Positions 1 through 7,441 of a DNA stretch of 9,413 nt are shown here, piece by piece. The stretch spans positions 1 to 9,413 of the forward strand of contig CALBMG010000195.1 of the NCBI GenBank assembly GCA_937896185.1, read 5' to 3'. The position numbers and the translations under genes are program-made. This DNA is from an uncultured Microbacteriaceae bacterium. GTDB lineage: Bacteria; Actinomycetota; Actinomycetes; Actinomycetales; Microbacteriaceae. Position 1 is the stretch's first letter, and the number at the start of each line of letters is the position of its first letter. The notes beneath the pieces were generated by a model. That model was not told the DNA's origin. It made no database searches and saw only the letters and a program-made list of their open reading frames with translations.

Positions 1-146
1 AGCCAGAACAGTGGGGCGGCCAGCAGTAACGCGAGGCGAACCTTGGCGTGACGGTACAGAAAGACGGAGCCCCGCCGAGCTACGGAATCGCGGGGTTGCG
101 AAACCGTAGCCCGGTCGGGCAGGGACGGCTGAATAGTTGTCGTCAC
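1..146 (-). CDS. ABC transporter permease, N-terminal fragment (amine/polyamine type)
   Basis: Only the first 48 codons are in the window; the gene continues past base 1. It starts at a GTG at 146-144, with a GTAGGAG-type ribosome binding site at 154-160 about eight bases upstream. The visible protein has a polar, Arg-rich cytoplasmic N-terminus (VTTTIQPSLPDRATVSQ...) followed by a hydrophobic run, RLALLLAAPLFWL, which is how PotB/YdcU-type permeases enter their first membrane helix. It lies 28 bases downstream of the substrate-binding protein gene on the same strand, so it is inferred to be the membrane subunit of the same importer, with a second permease probably beyond the edge. The EAA loop that contacts the ATPase is outside the window, so family assignment rests on context plus this short N-terminus. 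Confidence 0.72.
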   Translation of the reverse strand, partial: MTTTIQPSLPDRATVSQPRDSVARRGSVFLYRHAKVRLALLLAAPLFW

Positions 147-174
147 TGTGCTGCTCCTACTTTCTGGGGGCTAA

Positions 175-1347
175 CTAGCCCTTGATTTCCTGCCATGCAG
201 CGGTCCATGCTGCATAGTCGGTGCAGACGGCGTCGGTGCGACCGTCAACACATTCGGCAATCGGGGTTGTCCAGTACCAGATCTTTTCTGCGTACGCAGC
301 GTCACCGGCGTGGAATGCTTCGCAGTCCTCGCGGTAGTTGCAAGCTTCCTGGCTGGAGGGTGCTTCACCGAAGTAGCCCGTGGCCATTGCGTTGGTCTCG
401 GGGTCAGCGATGTGGTCGAGCCACATGTAGGCACAGTTGGGGCTTGCGGCCTCGGATGCAACCATCCAGGTGTCAGACCAACCGGTGGCGCCTTCCTCGG
501 GGAGGACGGCTTCGACGGGTGCGCCTTCGCCCTGGAGGACGTTGGTGATGACCTGCCACGAAGTACCGATGACCGAGTCACCCGAGGTGAAGGCCTGAGC
601 CTGCAGCAGGTAGTCCGACCAGTATTCGCCCACCATGCCGCGCTGGACCTTCAGCAGGTCGACGGCTGCAGCGAGCTGGGTTTCGTCGAGTGCGTAGGGG
701 TTGGTGATTCCCAGTTCGGGCTTGGTCGACATCAGGTACAGCGCCGCGTCAGCGATGTAGATGGGGGAGTCGTACGAGGTGATCTTGCCGGCGTAGGGCG
801 AGTCAGCTTCGAAGACAGCAGCCCACGAGGTGGGTGCGGGATCAACGATATCGGTGCGGTACTGCAGCAGGTTTGCGCCGTAGCCGTGGGGCACGCCGTA
901 GGACTGGCCGTCGACCGAGTTCCATTCCTTGTTCTTCAGGAAGTCAAAGATGCCGGCGTAGTTGGCAATCAGGTCGGTGTTGACGGGTGCAACGTCGCCC
1001 GATGCGATGAGGCGCAGGGTTGCGTCGCCACTGGCGGCTACAACGTCGTATTCGCCAGTCTTCATCAGGTTGACGGCTTCGTCCGAGGTGCCGTAGGTCT
1101 TGACGGTCACTTCACAGCCGGTTGCTTCTTCGAACGGGGTTACCCAGTCGTATTCGGGGTAGGTGCTGCCGTCTTCGACGTAGCCGGGCCACGCGAGGAT
1201 CGACACGGCGCCTTCGCCTTCGCCGAGTTCGGTGAGCATTGCTGCACCGTTTCCACCGGTTCCCGAGGTGCCACAGCCCGCGAGGACGACGATCGATGCG
1301 ACCGCCAGTCCGGCGAGCCCTGCGCGGCGTGTGATTGCTGAACGCAT
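175..1347 (-). CDS. ABC transporter substrate-binding lipoprotein, polyamine/YdcS-like
   Basis: A 390-residue extracytoplasmic solute-binding protein. The N-terminus is a lipoprotein signal: RR at residues 7-8, a hydrophobic stretch, then the lipobox LAGC with the lipidated Cys at 25, followed by a Gly/Ser/Thr linker. The RR followed by a hydrophobic stretch could allow Tat export, but it is not a full Tat motif. The mature part starts with SILAWPGYVEDG and then shows DWVTPFEEATGCEV, TSDEAVNLM, YDVVAASGDATLRLI and INTDL/VNTDL-like segments. These match the YdcS branch of the polyamine-binding family better than PotD as I remember it. The likely ligand is a polyamine or another primary amine or amino acid, but the specificity cannot be read directly. 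The ATG at 1347-1345 has a strong GAAGGAGA site at 1352-1360. The gene sits 30 bases after the ATPase gene and 28 before the permease, so it is in one operon with them. Confidence 0.88.
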   Translation of the reverse strand: MRSAITRRAGLAGLAVASIVVLAGCGTSGTGGNGAAMLTELGEGEGAVSILAWPGYVEDGSTYPEYDWVTPFEEATGCEVTVKTYGTSDEAVNLMKTGEYDVVAASGDATLRLIASGDVAPVNTDLIANYAGIFDFLKNKEWNSVDGQSYGVPHGYGANLLQYRTDIVDPAPTSWAAVFEADSPYAGKITSYDSPIYIADAALYLMSTKPELGITNPYALDETQLAAAVDLLKVQRGMVGEYWSDYLLQAQAFTSGDSVIGTSWQVITNVLQGEGAPVEAVLPEEGATGWSDTWMVASEAASPNCAYMWLDHIADPETNAMATGYFGEAPSSQEACNYREDCEAFHAGDAAYAEKIWYWTTPIAECVDGRTDAVCTDYAAWTAAWQEIKG

Positions 1348-1377
1348 TGCTTTCTCCTTCTGTTTGTTGGTGTTGCG

Positions 1378-2397
1378 TTAGTGAAGCTCAACCAGGCTTG
1401 CGGCCTGGAAGTGTGCGGTGACGGCGTCGCCGCGGCGGTGTTGCACGCCGGCTTCGTCGTCGTTGGGTTCGAGCACCGAGATGCGCTTGCCCGATTCGAG
1501 GTCCACCACGATGCGGGTGGATGCTCCGAGGAAGATGGTTTCTGCGACGACACCGTTCAGTGCGACGCCGCCGCGTGGTGCTTTTCCGGGTGCTGCGAGC
1601 AGGATTTTTTCGGGACGAATCGAGCAGGCCCCGGTGCGACCCAGGAGTGCTGATGCTTGTTCGGCGGTGAAGACGTTCGAGGTGCCCACAAAGTTGGCGA
1701 CAAATTCACTGCTGGGGTTGCGGTACACGTCTTCGGCGGTTCCCAGCTGCACAATCTTGCCGTCGTTGAATACGGCGATGCGATCGCTCAGGGTGAGGGC
1801 TTCTTCTTGGTCGTGGGTGACGAAGATGAAGGTGATTCCCAGTTTGCGCTGGATTTCTTTGAGTTCGACCTGCATTTGTTCGCGAAGTTTGAGGTCGAGT
1901 GCGCCGAGGGGTTCGTCGAGCAACAGTACTTTGGGCTGCACCACGATGGCGCGGGCGAGGGCCACGCGTTGGCGTTGGCCGCCCGAGAGTTGGCTGGGTT
2001 TGCGGTCGCCGTATCCGCCGAGGCGGACCATGTCGAGGGCGTCTGCTGCTTGTTTGGCTCGATCGGCTGCCGAGACTCCGCGGACGCGCAATCCGTAGGC
2101 GACGTTCTCGAGAACACTCATGTGGGGGAATAGCGCGTAGTCCTGGAACACGGTGTTGACGTCGCGGTCGAAGGGGGCTGCTGCGGTGACGTCTTTGCCG
2201 AACAGTTCGACGGTGCCGCCTGTGGGCTGTTCGAAGCCGGCGATCATGCGCAGAACGGTGGTTTTGCCGGAACCCGAGGGGCCGAGCATGGAGAAGAATT
2301 CGCCTTCGCCTACCTCGAGATCGACTCCGTCGACGGCCGTGACCGAACCGAAGCTCTTGGTCAGTCCGGTCAGTCGGATCGCGGGGGTTGCACTCAT
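1378..2397 (-). CDS. potA: ABC transporter ATP-binding protein, spermidine/putrescine (PotA) type
   Basis: A 339-residue ATPase that powers the amine importer on the cytoplasmic face. All nucleotide-binding motifs are intact: Walker A GPSGSGKT (39-46), Q-loop VFQDYALFPH (83-92), signature LSGGQRQR (137-144), Walker B VLLLDE (157-162), D-loop GALD (165-168) and H-loop His195 in FVTHDQEEA. The C-terminal part from about residue 235 is a TOBE-type regulatory domain with the characteristic IRPE at 260-263. This layout and length fit the PotA/YdcT/CysA group of import ATPases. The ATG at 2397-2395 is preceded by GAAAGGA (2403-2409) with a five-base spacer. It is the first gene of the minus-strand operon, so its promoter lies in the 105-bp region shared with the divergent GntR gene. 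Which amine is carried is not decided by this subunit. Confidence 0.93.
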   Translation of the reverse strand: MSATPAIRLTGLTKSFGSVTAVDGVDLEVGEGEFFSMLGPSGSGKTTVLRMIAGFEQPTGGTVELFGKDVTAAAPFDRDVNTVFQDYALFPHMSVLENVAYGLRVRGVSAADRAKQAADALDMVRLGGYGDRKPSQLSGGQRQRVALARAIVVQPKVLLLDEPLGALDLKLREQMQVELKEIQRKLGITFIFVTHDQEEALTLSDRIAVFNDGKIVQLGTAEDVYRNPSSEFVANFVGTSNVFTAEQASALLGRTGACSIRPEKILLAAPGKAPRGGVALNGVVAETIFLGASTRIVVDLESGKRISVLEPNDDEAGVQHRRGDAVTAHFQAASLVELH

Positions 2398-2502
2398 GGG
2401 GGTCCTTTCGCACCGTTGCGTCTGATTTAATCCTATGGAACTATATTTCTAATTCCAGTCCAGCGTGTTACGGTCAAATAACAAATTCGAAGGGAGCTCG
2501 GC
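2398..2502. promoter_or_regulatory. Divergent promoter region with candidate GntR operator
   Basis: This 105-bp AT-rich gap separates the importer operon (leftward) from the GntR-Cache operon (rightward), so it must hold both promoters. A 22-bp imperfect palindrome lies at 2436-2457: TGGAA and TTCCA arms around 12 bases, with 8 of 11 positions matching between half-sites. Its position near the middle fits an operator controlling both directions, the common arrangement for autoregulating GntR proteins. Ribosome binding sites flank it: GAAAGGA (2403-2409) for the leftward ATPase gene and AGGGAG (2491-2496) for the rightward gntR. A TTGACC box reading leftward (2477-2472) could be a -35 element, but I found no convincing -10 at the right distance in either direction. 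Confidence 0.5.
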
Positions 2503-3258
2503 ATGCCCAACACCATCCGCACGGCCAGTTCCCTGCGCACCGCCGTGTTCGCCCCGCTCGAATCCAGCGGAAAAGCCGAACAGGTCGAGCGCCGCATCGC
2601 CGACGCAATCTCACTCGGACTGCTCAAACACGGAGAAAAACTCCCGAGCGAATCCGAAATGGGCCGACTGCTGGGCGTAGCCCCCGTCACCTGCCGCGAG
2701 GCTCTAGAGAAACTTCGAAGCCGCGGGCTGGTCGAAACCCGCCGCGGTCGCGAAGGCGGAAGCTATGTGACCTACACCGGCACATCACGATCCGCAGAAC
2801 TACACTCACGACTGACCACCCTGTCACGCGTCGACCTTCGCGACATCGGCACTGTATATGGAGCCATCGCAGGGACAGCAGCCGAAATGGCCGCCACCCG
2901 GGTCAGCGACGACGACGTGTACCAATTCAACCGAGCATTCGAGACCGCTGACTTTGGCACCGAATCCGGGGCCCGACGCGCCTTGATGACCTTCCGGCTC
3001 GATGTCGCCGCCGCAAGCCACTCGCCCCGACTCGTCAACGAGGAAGTCGTCGCCCAAGCCGAATTTGGGCCTCTGCTGTGGTTGGGGCTCGAACACGACA
3101 TCGAACGAACCCACACCCAGAAAGTGATACGAGACACCATTCGCGCGCTGTCAGAAGCCGACGGAGCACGAGCACGCGCACTGACACTCGACCACATTGC
3201 CCACATGGTGGCGTTACTGATCGACGAAAAAATAAACCCACACGAAGGAACACGATGA
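2503..3258 (+). CDS. GntR-family transcriptional regulator, FadR subgroup
   Basis: A 251-residue DNA-binding regulator. Residues about 25-92 form the GntR winged helix-turn-helix: QVERRIADAISLGLLKHGEKLPSE, then LLGVAPVTCREALEKLRSRGLVE and the wing ending GGSYV. The rest is an all-helical effector domain of FCD type. It keeps Asp167 (FRLDVAAASHS) and C-terminal histidines (His231 and His234 in DHIAHM). The His expected in the usual FH..ia motif is replaced by Arg165, so metal binding may be altered or absent. The ATG has AGGGAG six bases upstream. The gene diverges from the amine importer and overlaps the Cache gene by ATGA. It most likely represses the importer and its own operon and is relieved by the imported amine or a breakdown product; this is inferred from position only. 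Confidence 0.88.
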   Translation: MPNTIRTASSLRTAVFAPLESSGKAEQVERRIADAISLGLLKHGEKLPSESEMGRLLGVAPVTCREALEKLRSRGLVETRRGREGGSYVTYTGTSRSAELHSRLTTLSRVDLRDIGTVYGAIAGTAAEMAATRVSDDDVYQFNRAFETADFGTESGARRALMTFRLDVAAASHSPRLVNEEVVAQAEFGPLLWLGLEHDIERTHTQKVIRDTIRALSEADGARARALTLDHIAHMVALLIDEKINPHEGTR

Positions 3259-4010
3259 AGACGCCGGAATCCGTTATCGCACCCATCGCCGAAGTGGGGG
3301 CACGCATCAGCGAATGGCGCGCACAAATTGAGCAACGATTCGGGTCCTCGGCACAACCAACCGTTGCCGAAGTCGACGAACTCATCGAAGGGCTCGTCGT
3401 GCCCGCCCTATCAGGCCATTCCATCGAAATCGGGGGCGGCTTTGTGTGCGCACCCGGCCTCCTGACTGACCGGGAATACAGGTTGGCCTGGTGGTTGGGC
3501 CGCGATAACACCTTCGGGCTGAATGGGTCAGAACCCCGAGTGCGCATGCTGGAATCGATTGAAGACCCCGCCGCCGAAAATTTCCGCGACTACACCACTC
3601 TGGAATGGTGGCGGATGCCCATTCAGTCCGGCCGCCACCATGTAACCGGGCCCTACGTGGACTACATGTGCACCGACGATTACACGGTCACCATCACCGA
3701 GCCGGTCACCGCAGCGGGGCAGGTCATCGGGGTGGTGGGTGCAGATATATATGTACGAGACCTCGAAGACACACTGCTCGCCGAACTTTCGGCGTATTCC
3801 CCCGGATCGACCCTCGTCAACAGTGCGGGCCGCATCGTCGTGTCCGCAGATTCTCGGCACGCGACCGGCACGCTGATCCAGATCACGGGGCTCAAGGAAG
3901 CACTGAGAGAAATGGCCGACGGCGAGTCGCGAATTCTTCCCGGCGGGCAGCGAGTGGAACAAATATCGGGATGGAATTTCGCCCTGATTTCCGACGGCGG
4001 CGCCTCGTAA
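3255..4010 (+). CDS. Stand-alone soluble Cache-domain protein
   Basis: A 251-residue protein made up of a Cache/PDC sensory fold with no output domain. The ATG at 3255 overlaps the gntR stop as ATGA, implying translational coupling; AAGGA lies just upstream. The reading frame is open back to 3078, but that part is inside gntR and is rejected. The ligand-domain signature is clear: YTTLEWW (113-119), then GPYVDY (132-137), YTVTITEPV (143-151) and GQVIGVVGADI (155-165), followed by a second, smaller segment with STLVNSAGRIVVSAD (185-199), as in double-Cache domains. No signal peptide or membrane helix is visible, so the protein should be cytoplasmic. Cache domains are usually extracellular parts of chemoreceptors and kinases that bind amino acids, amines or carboxylates. 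Here the partner could be the GntR protein, the substrate being the amine brought in by the divergent importer. The function itself is unproven. Confidence 0.85.
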   Translation: MKTPESVIAPIAEVGARISEWRAQIEQRFGSSAQPTVAEVDELIEGLVVPALSGHSIEIGGGFVCAPGLLTDREYRLAWWLGRDNTFGLNGSEPRVRMLESIEDPAAENFRDYTTLEWWRMPIQSGRHHVTGPYVDYMCTDDYTVTITEPVTAAGQVIGVVGADIYVRDLEDTLLAELSAYSPGSTLVNSAGRIVVSADSRHATGTLIQITGLKEALREMADGESRILPGGQRVEQISGWNFALISDGGAS

Positions 4011-4025
4011 ATTCGACGTGCCGAG

Positions 4026-4053
4026 TTGCAACGTCAGGTCCGATGTGTATAGT
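4026..4053 (+). promoter_or_regulatory. Probable topA promoter
   Basis: TTGCAA (4026-4031) and TATAGT (4048-4053) are separated by 16 bases, a good match to a housekeeping sigma-70-type promoter. Transcription would begin near 4060, giving a leader of about 80 bases before the topA GTG. It lies just after the Cache stop, so it separates the replication operon from the regulatory operon. No terminator is visible between the two, so some read-through from the Cache gene is possible. Confidence 0.5.
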
Positions 4054-4092
4054 CGTCACTCGTTGGCTGGTGTTGGGCAATAACGAAACGCC

Positions 4093-4106
4093 CACGCAAT
4101 TGCGTG
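4093..4106. repeat. 14-bp perfect palindrome in the topA leader
   Basis: CACGCAATTGCGTG is identical to its reverse complement over all 14 bases. In RNA it could fold as a 5-bp stem with an AAUU loop, ending 24 bases before the topA ribosome binding site. As DNA it could be a dimeric regulator's site. Neither role can be decided from one copy. Confidence 0.45.
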
Positions 4107-4140
4107 TACAGTCAGCGCTAGGTGTCCAACAAGGAGAACT

Positions 4141-6816
4141 GTGGTCGGGAAAAACAAACTGGTAATCGTCGAGTCGCCGGCAAAGGCAAAGACGATTGCC
4201 AAATATTTGGGCGACGGCTACCACGTGCTTGCATCGGTCGGTCATGTGCGTGACCTCGTACAGCCCAAGGAAGTTCCCGCTGACCTGAAGCCCACACACG
4301 GCACGTTTGGCGTCGACATCAACAACGGATTCGCACCTCTTTATATTGATACGCCTCGCGCAAAATCGACGATTGCCGATCTGAAGAAAGCGCTGAAGGA
4401 ATCGGACGAGCTGTTGCTCGCAACCGATGAGGACCGCGAAGGAGAATCCATCGCATGGCACCTCCTCGAAATTTTGAAGCCCAAAGTGCCCGTCAAGCGC
4501 ATGGGGTTCCACGAAATCACCAAGGACGCTATCGCGGCAGCCGCAGCCAACCCACGCGACATCGATATGCCCATGGTGGATGCCCAAGAAACCCGGCGCA
4601 TCCTGGACCGCCTGTTCGGATATCAGCTCTCACCCGTGTTGTGGAGCAAGGTGGGACGCGGACTCAGTGCCGGTCGTGTGCAGTCCCCGGCACTGCGATT
4701 GATCGTCGATCGGGAACGCGAACGCCGCGCATTCGTGTCGGCCTCATACTGGGATGTCGCCGCCACTGCGGTCACCGCTGCATCTGAAAGTTTTGGCGCC
4801 AAAGTCACGGCACTCGATGGTGTCCGCACCGCGACCGGTCGCGACTTCGACGACAACGGTGTGGTCCGTTCCTCGGTGACGGTGCTGTCCGAAGAATCCG
4901 CACGAGCCCTCGCCGCAGCGCTCGCCGAATCGCCGTTGACCGTGGTATCCATCGAATCCAAGCCCTACACACGACGCCCCGCAGCGCCGTTCACCACGTC
5001 GACGATGCAGCAGGAGGCCGGCCGCAAGCTGCGCCTCGGCGCACGCGAAACCATGCGCGTCGCCCAAAGCCTGTACCAAAACGGTCACATTACTTATATG
5101 CGAACCGACTCCATTTCGCTGTCGGCGCAGGCGATTTCGGCTGCACGGGCTCAGGCGGTGCAGTTGTACGGTGACTCATCTGTCCCCGCCAGCCCACGTC
5201 AGTACGCCTCGAAGGTCAAGAACGCACAAGAAGCACACGAGGCTATCCGTCCCGCGGGTGACACGTTCAAGACCCCCGAACAGATGCGGTCCGTGCTGAA
5301 TTCTGACGAACTGAAGCTGTACGACCTCATCTGGAAGCGCACCGTCGCCTCGCAGATGGTTGACGCCGTCGGTGAAACCGTATCCGTATCGTTGACCGCG
5401 AACCCCGCCGGATTTGGCGCGACCACGCTGTCGGCTGCGGGCACCACGATCACGAACCGCGGTTTCCTTGCCGCATACGAGGAAGGCAACGACGACGCCG
5501 CCTCGGACACCGACGACGATGTCAAGATCCCCTCGTTGACCGTGGGCCAAACCCTCAGCGCCCGGGACGTCGAAGCCAAGGGGCACGACACGGCGCCGCC
5601 CGCCCGATACACCGAGGCGAGCCTCGTCAAGGCTCTCGAAGAGCGCGGAATCGGCCGCCCGTCGACCTATGCGAGCATCATTGGCGTGCTGTTCGAACGC
5701 GGATACGTGACCCGTCGAGGCACGGCATTGGTTCCCGGTTGGACCGCGTTCGCCGTGACCACGCTGCTGGAAAACTACTACTCTGACTTCGTCGAATACG
5801 ACTTCACCGCCGAACTGGAAAACGACCTCGACCGCATTTCTCGCGGCGAACTGGACCGCAAACAGTACCTGCAGAACTGGTACTTCGGTGAGGGTGACCA
5901 CAAGGGGCTGGCCAATGCCTGCCCCGACTGGAAGGCCGACATTGACGCTCGTGCGATGAACACCTTTGACCTGGGCGAGGGCATCGTGGTGCGCAGCGGC
6001 AAGTTTGGCCCGTACCTCGAAATCCCCACCGAGGACGGCGAGAAGCGCAACGTGTCCGTCCCCGACGGGCTGGCCCCCGACGAACTGACGCTGGCCAAGG
6101 CCATCGAACTGCGTGACGCACCCGCCCCCGGGTCGCGTGCAATCGGCATCAGCAACGACGGCGCCAACATGATCGTGGCCCGTGTCGGACGCTACGGCCC
6201 CTATATCCAGGAAGTCCCTGTCGACCCCGAAGTCATCACAGGCGATGAACCTGTCTACACGCTTCCGGAATACGTGCCGTCGACTCGTGGCCGCGCCAAG
6301 GGCTCAGAGCCGAAGCCGCGCACCGCATCGCTGTTCAAGAGCATGGACCCGTCGACTGTCGACCTCGAGACCACTATCCGCCTGTTCTCGTTGCCGCGCG
6401 TTGTCGGCGATGACCCCGAATCGGGCAAGCCGATCACCGCACAGAATGGCCCCTACGGTCCTTACCTGAAGCGGGGCACCGAATCGCGTTCGCTGGAAAC
6501 CGAAGAACAAATCTTCGACATCACCCTGGACGATGCCCTGGTGCTGTACTCGCAGCCCAAGTTCGGTTCGCGTTCGGCATCCTCGATCAAAGAGTTTGAT
6601 GCCGACCCCACCAGCGGCAAGCCGATCAAGTTGAAGAGCGGAAAATTCGGCCCGTATGTGACCGACGGCGAAACCAACGCAACTATTCCCGCGGGCGAGG
6701 TGCCCGAAGAAGTGTCGTTTGATCGTGCTGTCGAGTTGTTGGCTGATCGTCGAGCCAAGGGCCCAGCACCCAAGCGCACGACCACCCGCAAGGTCAGCAC
6801 ACGGAAGGCCAAATAG
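4141..6816 (+). CDS. topA: DNA topoisomerase I (type IA)
   Basis: An 891-residue enzyme that relaxes negative supercoils by cutting and resealing one strand through a 5'-phosphotyrosine link. The N-terminal TOPRIM domain has Glu11 in LVIVESPAKA and the metal-binding DxD in TDEDREGE (95-102). The catalytic tyrosine is Tyr319 in ITYMRTDS, and EAHEAIRP and ERGIGRPSTYA follow as in all type IA enzymes. From about residue 600 there are four GxxGPY repeats (620, 683, 770 and 834) with intervening SGKPI segments, then a Lys/Arg-rich tail. There are no zinc fingers, which is the actinobacterial form of the C-terminus. The start is GTG at 4141, chosen because AAGGAG lies at 4131-4136 and MVGKNKLVIVESPAKA is the canonical N-terminus. 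tmk begins in the last base of the stop codon. It appears complete and is essential in most bacteria. Confidence 0.97.
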   Translation: MVGKNKLVIVESPAKAKTIAKYLGDGYHVLASVGHVRDLVQPKEVPADLKPTHGTFGVDINNGFAPLYIDTPRAKSTIADLKKALKESDELLLATDEDREGESIAWHLLEILKPKVPVKRMGFHEITKDAIAAAAANPRDIDMPMVDAQETRRILDRLFGYQLSPVLWSKVGRGLSAGRVQSPALRLIVDRERERRAFVSASYWDVAATAVTAASESFGAKVTALDGVRTATGRDFDDNGVVRSSVTVLSEESARALAAALAESPLTVVSIESKPYTRRPAAPFTTSTMQQEAGRKLRLGARETMRVAQSLYQNGHITYMRTDSISLSAQAISAARAQAVQLYGDSSVPASPRQYASKVKNAQEAHEAIRPAGDTFKTPEQMRSVLNSDELKLYDLIWKRTVASQMVDAVGETVSVSLTANPAGFGATTLSAAGTTITNRGFLAAYEEGNDDAASDTDDDVKIPSLTVGQTLSARDVEAKGHDTAPPARYTEASLVKALEERGIGRPSTYASIIGVLFERGYVTRRGTALVPGWTAFAVTTLLENYYSDFVEYDFTAELENDLDRISRGELDRKQYLQNWYFGEGDHKGLANACPDWKADIDARAMNTFDLGEGIVVRSGKFGPYLEIPTEDGEKRNVSVPDGLAPDELTLAKAIELRDAPAPGSRAIGISNDGANMIVARVGRYGPYIQEVPVDPEVITGDEPVYTLPEYVPSTRGRAKGSEPKPRTASLFKSMDPSTVDLETTIRLFSLPRVVGDDPESGKPITAQNGPYGPYLKRGTESRSLETEEQIFDITLDDALVLYSQPKFGSRSASSIKEFDADPTSGKPIKLKSGKFGPYVTDGETNATIPAGEVPEEVSFDRAVELLADRRAKGPAPKRTTTRKVSTRKAK

Positions 6817-7439
6817 TGTCCGGAATCTTCATCACCCTCGAGGGTGGCGACGGTTCGGGCAAGAGCACCCAGTCGCGACTCTTGGCCGAGTGGTGCGAAC
6901 AGCAGGGCCGCGAGGTCGTGTTTTCGCGTGAACCGGGCGGAACCCCGTTGGGCGAACAGTTACGCGAAATTGTGTTGCACAGCACGGGCTACATGACCCC
7001 GCGCACCGAGGCGCTGTTGTACGCGGCTGACCGTGCGCAAAACATTGCGACTGTTGTTCGGCCGGCATTGGAGCGCGGTGCTGTCGTCATCCAGGACCGC
7101 TACATCGATTCATCTGTGGCCTATCAAGGCGCGGGCCGCGTGTTGGGTGCAACCGAAATTCGCGACCTCTCGATGTGGGCGACAGAATCACTGGTGCCGG
7201 ATCTCACCGTCGTTTTGGACCTTGACCCTGCCGCGGGCCGCACCCGGCTTGACGCTTCGCGAACCCGCTTTGATCGCCTTGAGGCTGAAAAACTCGAATT
7301 CCATCAACTGGTGCGCGGCGCATACTTGGAAATGGCGGCGGCCGATCCCGAGCGATTCCTCGTGTTGGATGCCACCGTGGGTCCCGACGAACTGAACGCC
7401 GCAATCGTTGCGCGCATCGAATCACTGATGGGTCGCTGA
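6816..7439 (+). CDS. tmk: Thymidylate kinase (dTMP kinase)
   Basis: A 207-residue cytoplasmic kinase that phosphorylates dTMP to dTDP with ATP, the step before dTTP. Typical family length. The P-loop GGDGSGKST is at 10-18, the dTMP-site REPGGT at 38-43, the DRY motif with DSSVAYQG at 94-104, and the Arg-rich LID segment at 142-156 (RTRLDASRTRFDRLE). The LID carries several arginines. The start is GTG at 6816, whose G is also the last base of the topA TAG stop; a GGAAGG lies upstream inside topA. The next gene, holB, starts two bases after its stop. Coupling with topA and holB puts nucleotide supply and replication in one transcript. Confidence 0.96.
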   Translation: MSGIFITLEGGDGSGKSTQSRLLAEWCEQQGREVVFSREPGGTPLGEQLREIVLHSTGYMTPRTEALLYAADRAQNIATVVRPALERGAVVIQDRYIDSSVAYQGAGRVLGATEIRDLSMWATESLVPDLTVVLDLDPAAGRTRLDASRTRFDRLEAEKLEFHQLVRGAYLEMAAADPERFLVLDATVGPDELNAAIVARIESLMGR

Positions 7440-7441
7440 CG

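Noticed and set aside
310..1341. 343-codon open frame on the plus strand opposite the binding-protein gene
   Set aside because: It is a shadow: no recognisable domain, no ribosome binding site, and the minus strand carries a clear lipoprotein with a strong start.
3078..3254. Upstream extension of the Cache frame inside gntR
   Set aside because: This part overlaps the GntR effector domain in another frame and reads as Arg/His-rich noise; the ATG at 3255 with AAGGA is the natural start.
4011..4040. GACGT/ACGTC inverted repeat after the Cache stop as a terminator
   Set aside because: Only five pairs, an 11-base loop and no T tract; it also overlaps the likely topA -35 box.
3892..4587. Minus-strand frame spanning the Cache end, topA promoter and topA start
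   Set aside because: It crosses the topA promoter and TOPRIM coding sequence, and shows no recognisable motif.
5176..5901. 241-codon open frame antisense to topA
   Set aside because: Product is low-complexity Val/Gly/Arg with no family resemblance, as expected from the complement of a GC-rich conserved gene.
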